IMG/VR virus record: IMGVR_UViG_3300027983_000100
Coordinates: 1-27,706 of that record
Reading direction: 5' to 3' (one strand)
Length of the DNA: 27,706 nucleotides
Source: a virus
The notes beneath the pieces are model-generated. The model did not search any database. It was given only the letters and a program-made list of their open reading frames with translations, and was not told where the DNA came from. The translations under genes were made by a program, and so were the position numbers. Below, one piece after another: positions 21,801-27,706 of the stretch; position 1 is the first letter of the stretch; each line of letters opens with the position of its first letter.

Positions 21801-24800
21801 TTCTCGAAGCATGGGGGCCCACACAAGCTCAAAAAGAAGATCAACTACTGCTCAAGTTCTAAAATTTAGGTCTCCGAATGGTCAGAGTGTAGAAGTAGGA
21901 AGGCTGGCAGGATCAAGAAAAGATAATAGTCTTTTTGCACACACCTCTACACCAAAACCATTACAAGACGTGATAGATACATTATTTGCAAACAAGGGTG
22001 GAAAAGTTCCAGGAGTTCAATATTTAAATCCTGGAGGAGAACTTCTTTCACAAGTTGGTAGTAACGCAATAAAATCTCTTAGAAGAACAAGAACAAGACT
22101 TCCAAGCCAACAAAGAAAATTAAATTTTAAAACTTTAAATGAGTATCTTAGAACTGGTGGACCAAAAAAAATAAGAGAGGGAGATCTACAGCATGGGTGG
22201 AATGGTGTAACTAAACAAAATACAGTAAGTGATCCAGACTTTACTATGTTAAATTCTTTAAATTCACAGTTTAAACCTACACAAAAACAACAAAGTCTTA
22301 CTAGAGCAACTACTGTAGGAAGCAATATGAGCGATGAGCTTCCAGTTGCACAACAAGCAAAAATTGTTAGAGCACTTAGATCTGGAAATTATGATGAACT
22401 TCATGATATGATTTTAAATTTTAAAAGTTTTGGCTCTTATACAGGTAATAGAAATTTAGATTTCAATCCGTTTATAGCTGGATCAAGCAATAGATTAACA
22501 AGTGCTTTTACATCAAGTATAGATAGTCTTGCAGGATATAAAACAAATATAGCTTTAGTTAGAAAAGGAATTAAAGAAGCAAAAAGAAGAAAACTAGTTC
22601 CTGGATCTGATGATTATAGAAGATTGCTTGCACAGTCTTCATGGAGTAATGCTTTAACAAGGGGAAATCCTGGAAGTGAAATGACATTTGAAGAAGTACT
22701 TTCATATTACTTAAAATTTTATAAAGAAGGTAAGGCAACATTTAATAGCCGTTTTCCAGAAAAAATGGTTAAACAATTATTAATAAATGAAAAAGTACCA
22801 GCTGGAACTCCTGCTTTAAATTTAATGGAAGCATTTGGAAGCAGAATACCTACTGCTTATCATAGAAGCCCTGGCTATGCTATGGAATTAATGAAAAAAG
22901 AACAAGAAACGCTTTTAGGTAAAAGAACATCTAGAATAACTGGAGTATCAAGTGATTTAAAAACTAAACTTCCCGTTCTACAGACAGAAACTGTAAAAAG
23001 AAATAATGGTGGAATAATACCAGGATATAATTTTGGAGGAGAAATATTTTCAAGCTTATTAAAAAAAGTTTTACCTACTGGTAAAATAAAAACTCCTATG
23101 GCAAATCAAAGAGAAATGTCATCCTTACAAGAATATTGGATGAATCCAAGATTTGCACATCAAGGTAATAGCACGTCTAGATCTATACTAGAACAGTTTA
23201 CCCAAAAAGGAAATGTAGGAAAGGGAAACCAACTATTTAGAGCATTAAGTCCAGCAGATGCCGAATTGCTTGCAAAAAATCCAAAATCTTTTTCAACAGG
23301 ATCAGTTAGATCAACTACAAGAAATAGGGAAGACGCTTTTCAAATTTCAGCAGGGCTAAATGATCTTGGAACTGGAAGTAGAGAAGTAGCACAGGTTGCT
23401 AGAATACTTGTTAATTCTAAAAAGGGTACTGCTGGAATTGATATGGGCAAAGCTCTACCCTTTACCACTCCAACATCAGGATCAAATTTCAGCATGGATG
23501 AAGTACTACTTTCTCCACAAACATTACATTCTATAGCAAGTATAACAAGAAAAGTAACATCTTCAACAACTGGTGAAAGTAAAAAAATTATTGAAACTTT
23601 AATGACAACCTCTAATCCAACAAAAGCTGAAAAACTTGTTCTAGCTGCAATGTTTAAAATATCTGGTTTGAATCCTAAAAAAATGAAGCTATCAGATCCA
23701 GTTGGAGAGGCGGCAATTTTAGAAAAGGCTATTAAAAAGAAGGCAAACGAAGATTATTTAAATTCCTGGAGCAACTCCACTGGAGTAAATCTTGGAGGAA
23801 AAATTGTTTCACCAGGAAATGTTTTAAGAGCAAATAATGGAACCATTGTTCCTGGAGTTGGAAATACCGATACCGTTCCAGCAATGCTTACCCCTGGAGA
23901 ATTTGTTGTAAACAAACAAGCAACACAAGGAAATATGGATTTGCTTAAACAAATTAATAATGGTGAAAAATTAAATTCTGGCGGAGTTGCAGGTATGCAA
24001 TATTTTGCTAAAGAAAATATTCAAAGAATAGTTCAGAATGTAAAATATTTAAAACCAACACTTCCTGGTCTTCCATATACAAGAGCAAATATTATGATGG
24101 GACAAAGAGATCCATATCAAAGAGCAAGTAGCTCCGCAACTGGTCAAGCATTAAGAACAGATACATCTATGACACCATCAAGAGCTATTGTAAAACTTAA
24201 CTTAGCATTAAATGATGGGGCACAAAAACTATCAACAACATTTGCAAAAATATCTGCAAACAATACAGCATATGCAAAAGCAGGAGCAATGCATACAATG
24301 GCAATGCAAAGAATGGTATCCACAGTAGACTCTGCAGGAAATTCAATTAAAGGTGGAGCTTCTAGATTTATTACAGATATGAAAGCATCTGGTGTTAAAG
24401 TAGAAAAAGGACCAGGGGCTCTTAAGCGTGGTTTTAATGTTAAACAAATAGGTGTAGGAATTGGTGGATATGCTGGTGGAGAATTCATTGCAAAAAAAGC
24501 TGGAGTAGAAAGTGCATTTGGAAAAGAAGCAGCTGGAGCTGCAGCAAGTCTAGCTGCAGTAGCAGCATTTAATAAATTTTCAAAAACATTAGTAGTGGCT
24601 TCAAAAAATACTCAATTAACTTCAAAAGGAATGGGAAAGTTAATTCCTAAAATTGCAACCTCTGTGTCCACATTTTCAAAATTTGCAATGATAGGGGGTC
24701 CAATTGGTATTGCTGTACAGGGTTTACTTACTACAGGATTTTTATTAAATGCTTTAAATCAAGATTTAAAAAAGGCAAAAAAAGCATCTTCAGAATTTAC

Positions 24801-27706
24801 AAAAGCAATGTATGGAAGTGCTGATAAAACTAATGAGATGGCGAAATTCTTTGGAAGACAAACAAATTCTCAAAAATTATTAACATCTTCAATTGAAAAA
24901 GCTTCAGGCTCAACTATATCGCAAGAGGATCAACAGGCTGGAACGGGATTTGTTCAATCAAGTGCTGGAAAAACAATGGTAGATGATATTAAAAATGTAA
25001 AATCTTCTGGAGGGGATGCTGTAAAAGCTTTAAGAAATCAATTAACATCTTCAATAATTGCTGGAATAATTAGTCCAGAAGAGGCGGCAGCTATTGCTTC
25101 AGAAGTTGGTAAAGCCATTGGAGACGAAAGGTTTGGAGTTCAAGTTGTTGGAGAGTTGACTTCATTAATTGGAGTAGGAGGAAAAAATTTATTAACAAAT
25201 GCTGTAGAAATTAATGCAGAAATCTCTGCTAAGCTAGATTTAGCTCAGCTTAAAGCAGATGCTCAAAAAGTTTATAATGAATTAAATTTTGGAGAAAAGA
25301 TTTTACAGGGATTATTTGGTAGTGGACGAAAAGGATTTATAGATGAACAAATTTTATCACAAAATTCAGAAATAACAGTTGAAAATTATAAAAAAGAAGC
25401 AAACGCAAGAGCCCTTATAAGTCTTGCATTCCAAGAAGGAACTATTGATTTAAAAGAATATAATAGACAGGTTTCTATATTAAATGAAGAGTCCGATAAA
25501 ATAAGTACAAGGTCAATGATAATATTGGCAAAAACTTCTGGATTTAATTCAACCGAAGATCTTTTAAAAGCTGCAAAGGAATCTGGAGATGCTTTAAGGC
25601 GCTTCCAACAAACAAATAGTCAATTAGACCCAACGCAACCAATTGATCCAACAAGAGCAACAGAGGCAGGTCCCATGGTTCCTACTGCAAGCGAACAGGA
25701 GCAGGCACAAATTAAAGCAGATCTTGAAGCAAAAAATTCAATAGCATTAAATGCATTAAAAGAAAATTTAAATAAATATAAAGATATATATGTGAAAACA
25801 TTAATAGATTCTGGAGCTAGTGAAGAACTTGCAAAACAAATGTCAAAAGACTTAGAAGATGCAATTGGTTCTGACAACGTTGCAGCTTCTACAAAAATAC
25901 TTGCATCAATTCTTGCTGGAGAAATATCACAATATGGAGGAATTGCATTAGGAAAAATAGTAAACTTTGATAATATTGACTTAGATAAGCTGGATGAATT
26001 AAAAGATAAATTATCATTTATTGAAAGTTTTTCAGCAATTACAACAACTATAGATATTTCAACAATTGGTCAAGAAGAAATAGACTCTTTATATTCTGCT
26101 GCAACAAGAATACATGCTCTTGAAACTCCAATTACAAAACAAGTAGTTTTTGATACTATTGGATATGATCTTATGGGTGAAGAACTTAACGGATTTTTAA
26201 AATTAGATGATAAAACAAGAAAAGATTTACTGCTAGTTTACACAACAACATATCAAACAAAAGTTTTAGCAGCGCAAGAACAGTATGCTGGTGGTGAAGG
26301 TGGAGCGAATAAAGCAGTTTTACAGGCTATAGAACAAGCAGAAGTAGATGCCGCCAAAGCTTTCAAGACTGAATATAATAAGGCAATAGATACGCAAGGT
26401 GACGATCCTAACGAAGACAAAGGCGGATCTAAAACTCAAACTCTTAAAGAATATGTAGAAGAATTTATTAAGTTTACAAAAGAAAAACAAAAATACTTGC
26501 AAGTAACTATGGAAATTATTGGAACTTCAAAAATGGAAGCAATTTTATTAATAGATCAAGTAAGATATCTAGAAGCAATTGCAATGACAGAATCAAAAAC
26601 TTCTAAAATTAGAAAAGAAGGAAAAAGAATTTTAGATGAATTAACAAAGTCTGCAGAAAAAAGATTGATTGCTGACAGAGCTTTTGCATACCTATCAATG
26701 AGTTCAGAAGAAAAAACAATTGCAAGTCTAAACAGCCAAACAAAAGCATTAGAACAAAATGCCGAAAATGAAAATAAAGTTATAAGAGTAAAGCAAAGAC
26801 AGTTAGCATTAAATAATAGAGGTCTTGAGGAACTTTCTGAAAAAGAAGACTCTATAAATAAAGTTTATGATGAAAGATTTAAGGCATTAGATAAGGTTGC
26901 TAATACAAATGATAGAATATTAAGTCAAGATGAATCTAGACTAAGCCTTGCAACCGCCCTAGCATCTGGAGATATAGCAGCAGCAGCAAGTGCGGCAAAT
27001 GATATGCAATATAAATCTGCACAATATCAACTTGAAGATACAAGAGCAGCATTGGAAGAAAAGATGCAGTCAGAAATAAAATCTTTAGCAATATCAATTA
27101 ATAATGAAATGTTAACAAGAGAGCAAATATTGGGAAGAAATAAAACTCTTAATGAACAAATAGAGGTAGTTGAAGATAGATTATATATTATTGAAGAGCA
27201 AAGACTAAAGTTGGCTGATGCAAGAGCTGCAACAGAACTAAGAATATACTTGCTTCAACAAAAGCAAACCATAGAAGCTATAAGGGCTCAAAAAAACTTA
27301 ACAAGTGCTCAAAAAGAAATGCTAAAATCATTGATGGCTGATTTTAAAAACGTATCTGGAGTTGACCATAATCAATATAGGCAGTATGGTGGAAAAATGA
27401 TGAAAATGGCTTATGGAGGCGTTGCATATAAAGGATCAAATGAATCACCTCCAACGCTAAAAATGGCTTACGGTAGCACTGTGCCAGGCGTAGGCATGAC
27501 TGACAAGGTTCCAGCGATGCTTACTCCAGGTGAATTTGTTATAAGAAAATCGGTAGCAAAAAACAATATGCCATTCCTAGAAGCACTAAATAATCAGGCC
27601 TTCCCTGGAATTGGTTCAGGATCAAAGGTTCCAACTAACAACTTCCTGGATGGAATGGGTTCTCCAAGATATTCTATTCCAGAACGAGGATCTTCAAGTA
27701 TACCAG
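18826..27706 (+). CDS. tail tape measure protein, incomplete at the window end
   Basis: Open from ATG 18826 (GAGGTGG ribosome binding site at about 18813-18819) to the window edge, at least 2960 residues. The N-terminal 500 residues are TP901-type tape measure: GKNVQWAGRQLMVGFTVPLT, then MVAFKKVYGDLTTTTEDT and AAEAAAAGRQGAELTDAV. Hydrophobic segments lie near residues 525-570 (IAIFTIAVGVVLPALTMMAG) and about 1900-1990. An Ala/Gly linker (about 645-690) leads to the first of three VPGVGNTDTVPAMLTPGEF motifs (about 711, 1675, 2886). Between them are large unidentified modules joined by GG-VPG-Y-GG linkers, one (about 1460-1580) resembling an ADP-ribosyltransferase. Near 2560-2850 it is a long charged coiled coil. 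Very long for a tape measure; inserted modules mean length need not equal tail length. Confidence 0.88.
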   Translation, partial: MAEVAKGIIDIEINTGSAASQLQALQAQINAFNLALNKGNRAQGTFASEYSKDLQNAINKTGLFTTETVRLSTAASTLDKNLSKGKASLGNFFSAKFNRNGAIAAETMALASERARRLQTQFIATSGAANGFQDVLAVRPLAAFSSQAVVAAQKAQILSSMFKQGSTQLINFGKNVQWAGRQLMVGFTVPLTIFGAVAGKTFMQLEKEMVAFKKVYGDLTTTTEDTNRNLEAIKSLAREYTKYGIAVKDTIGLAAEAAAAGRQGAELTDAVTQATRLATLGQMDQNQALETTISLQSAFKLSGQELADTVNFLNMVENQTVVTLNDIATAIPRVAPVINGLGGNVKDLTVFLAAMQEGGVDAAEGANALKSGLASLINPSKQATEMLSGMGIGLDTIIQANKGDLMGTVTAFAEALAGLDQFSRQQALEQVFGKFQYAKLGALFDNINRKGSQAQQVIATMGYTTEQLGATADKELKTIEESFGVQLIGAVERFKLAIAPVGQVFVQIAIPIVNFVTKIVDGFNGLSDGTKKFIAIFTIAVGVVLPALTMMAGLFLNLLGTMAKVGQNMFLIGKGFISGGPVGAFKAVTQSAKYLSLAEMDAAMAAQQLSGATQVLNTTLVQQAGSANAAAVAVGNLTRAYSAMIATQRAAAGLPSFAVAGAAGAAGATAAAGATAGVAGGAKRINPGNLIVRALRRNSGGPIFMSGGTTVPGVGNTDTVPAMLTPGEFVVNKEATQNNLGLLHQINNNGKSQSFNSGGMAKGIQHLNRGAVVSQARLILDLIKRGGMGSLDDFLKSTTANPKVQALLKRNSSISRAKNSPNATSQINKIVPGKLNKEQMKVVHPNFRGEGDGYVPKGTGGLYIGDITDPEVLKKFPDLVKNGVISRERINGLLSTGSLPTELMKSAFLASNGKNRSSTQQFLDALTRTGNPIIDEKTAAKLSNSIHSEYFKTISKGSRLGDKANPFWQVSDDIIRKELGGNSEALEVWKLFSRSMGAHTSSKRRSTTAQVLKFRSPNGQSVEVGRLAGSRKDNSLFAHTSTPKPLQDVIDTLFANKGGKVPGVQYLNPGGELLSQVGSNAIKSLRRTRTRLPSQQRKLNFKTLNEYLRTGGPKKIREGDLQHGWNGVTKQNTVSDPDFTMLNSLNSQFKPTQKQQSLTRATTVGSNMSDELPVAQQAKIVRALRSGNYDELHDMILNFKSFGSYTGNRNLDFNPFIAGSSNRLTSAFTSSIDSLAGYKTNIALVRKGIKEAKRRKLVPGSDDYRRLLAQSSWSNALTRGNPGSEMTFEEVLSYYLKFYKEGKATFNSRFPEKMVKQLLINEKVPAGTPALNLMEAFGSRIPTAYHRSPGYAMELMKKEQETLLGKRTSRITGVSSDLKTKLPVLQTETVKRNNGGIIPGYNFGGEIFSSLLKKVLPTGKIKTPMANQREMSSLQEYWMNPRFAHQGNSTSRSILEQFTQKGNVGKGNQLFRALSPADAELLAKNPKSFSTGSVRSTTRNREDAFQISAGLNDLGTGSREVAQVARILVNSKKGTAGIDMGKALPFTTPTSGSNFSMDEVLLSPQTLHSIASITRKVTSSTTGESKKIIETLMTTSNPTKAEKLVLAAMFKISGLNPKKMKLSDPVGEAAILEKAIKKKANEDYLNSWSNSTGVNLGGKIVSPGNVLRANNGTIVPGVGNTDTVPAMLTPGEFVVNKQATQGNMDLLKQINNGEKLNSGGVAGMQYFAKENIQRIVQNVKYLKPTLPGLPYTRANIMMGQRDPYQRASSSATGQALRTDTSMTPSRAIVKLNLALNDGAQKLSTTFAKISANNTAYAKAGAMHTMAMQRMVSTVDSAGNSIKGGASRFITDMKASGVKVEKGPGALKRGFNVKQIGVGIGGYAGGEFIAKKAGVESAFGKEAAGAAASLAAVAAFNKFSKTLVVASKNTQLTSKGMGKLIPKIATSVSTFSKFAMIGGPIGIAVQGLLTTGFLLNALNQDLKKAKKASSEFTKAMYGSADKTNEMAKFFGRQTNSQKLLTSSIEKASGSTISQEDQQAGTGFVQSSAGKTMVDDIKNVKSSGGDAVKALRNQLTSSIIAGIISPEEAAAIASEVGKAIGDERFGVQVVGELTSLIGVGGKNLLTNAVEINAEISAKLDLAQLKADAQKVYNELNFGEKILQGLFGSGRKGFIDEQILSQNSEITVENYKKEANARALISLAFQEGTIDLKEYNRQVSILNEESDKISTRSMIILAKTSGFNSTEDLLKAAKESGDALRRFQQTNSQLDPTQPIDPTRATEAGPMVPTASEQEQAQIKADLEAKNSIALNALKENLNKYKDIYVKTLIDSGASEELAKQMSKDLEDAIGSDNVAASTKILASILAGEISQYGGIALGKIVNFDNIDLDKLDELKDKLSFIESFSAITTTIDISTIGQEEIDSLYSAATRIHALETPITKQVVFDTIGYDLMGEELNGFLKLDDKTRKDLLLVYTTTYQTKVLAAQEQYAGGEGGANKAVLQAIEQAEVDAAKAFKTEYNKAIDTQGDDPNEDKGGSKTQTLKEYVEEFIKFTKEKQKYLQVTMEIIGTSKMEAILLIDQVRYLEAIAMTESKTSKIRKEGKRILDELTKSAEKRLIADRAFAYLSMSSEEKTIASLNSQTKALEQNAENENKVIRVKQRQLALNNRGLEELSEKEDSINKVYDERFKALDKVANTNDRILSQDESRLSLATALASGDIAAAASAANDMQYKSAQYQLEDTRAALEEKMQSEIKSLAISINNEMLTREQILGRNKTLNEQIEVVEDRLYIIEEQRLKLADARAATELRIYLLQQKQTIEAIRAQKNLTSAQKEMLKSLMADFKNVSGVDHNQYRQYGGKMMKMAYGGVAYKGSNESPPTLKMAYGSTVPGVGMTDKVPAMLTPGEFVIRKSVAKNNMPFLEALNNQAFPGIGSGSKVPTNNFLDGMGSPRYSIPERGSSSIP
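20956..21024 (+). repeat. tape measure repeat, copy 1 (VPG...TPGEFVVNK)
   Basis: Encodes 23 residues, VPGVGNTDTVPAMLTPGEF plus VVNK. It matches copy 2 at 66 of 69 bases; the three differences are silent. The motif is a known recurring element of phage tape measures, probably a domain boundary. Confidence 0.85.
23200..23560 (+). other. ADP-ribosyltransferase-like region inside the tape measure
   Basis: Residues about 1460-1580 of the tape measure show, in order, the three landmarks of the R-S-E class: QLFRALSP (Arg1472), SVRSTTRNREDAFQIS (STS-like strand followed by A-F), ILVNSKKGTAGIDMG (the VPKGTxG-type strand turn) and FSMDEVLLSP (Glu1559 before VLL). The first Glu of the usual ExE is Met here. 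Order and spacing fit the family; activity is not implied. Confidence 0.4.
23848..23916 (+). repeat. tape measure repeat, copy 2
   Basis: Encodes the same 23 residues as copy 1, with three silent base differences. The residues after it are also similar (ATQ-N-LL-QINN-SGG). Together the copies bracket a 2.8-kb block of the gene. Confidence 0.85.
27481..27549 (+). repeat. tape measure repeat, copy 3 (diverged)
   Basis: Encodes VPGVGMTDKVPAMLTPGEF plus VIRK. It is similar in protein but clearly diverged in DNA from copies 1 and 2, so it is an older copy. AYGG linkers precede it (KMAYGGVAYKG, KMAYGSTVPG). Confidence 0.8.

Overview
The window is a continuous piece of an AT-rich, tightly packed genome of a tailed phage, or of a closely similar prophage. 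Genes abut or overlap by a few bases, all but one run on the + strand, and the order portal, protease/scaffold, major capsid, neck genes, tail tube, frameshifted chaperone, tape measure is the classic siphovirus late module with an HK97-type head. No integrase, repressor, tRNA, insertion sequence or CRISPR array was seen. Low GC, a B12-dependent ribonucleotide reductase, -10 elements placed so that some mRNAs would be leaderless, and collagen-like and LamG-like tail proteins fit a phage of a low-GC actinobacterium, for example a freshwater one. That host is an inference. Terminase and endolysin are not in the window.

Layout. 1-2327: tail-fibre block (end of one structural gene, a small structural gene, a collagen-motif protein, a tail-collar fibre, and an 18-codon ORF). 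2328-4240: a consensus promoter, a holin-like protein, a GT-B glycosyltransferase and an unknown protein faintly like an amidase domain without its metal site. 4230-4451 holds the only minus-strand gene, a small Cys-rich protein. 4562-6502: monomeric class II ribonucleotide reductase. 6533-10006: a large LamG-like tail protein. 10033-14405: head genes (small conserved protein, portal, maturation protease fused to a scaffold, major capsid). 14490-17287: neck and tail-completion genes. 17365-18833: tail tube and the G/GT chaperones. 18826 to the end: a tape measure protein of at least 2960 residues, still open at the window edge.

How it works together. Portal, protease, scaffold and capsid protein build the prohead. 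The scaffold seems to be made both as the C-terminal part of the protease and alone from a strong internal ribosome binding site. Four small genes close the head and cap the tail. The tube protein polymerises around the tape measure with help from the chaperones, whose long form is made by a -1 frameshift at CCCAAAC. The two most abundant structural proteins (capsid and tube) are each followed by an intrinsic terminator and then an extended -10 promoter, and use CGT/CGC arginine codons where most other genes use AGA.

Most unusual features: (1) a region of the tape measure with the sequence hallmarks of an ADP-ribosyltransferase fold, inside a 2.8-kb block bounded by near-identical 69-bp repeats; (2) the in-frame nested scaffold start; (3) a recurring TGnTATAAT promoter motif with leaderless spacing in places. 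There is no gene-free stretch longer than about 120 bases.
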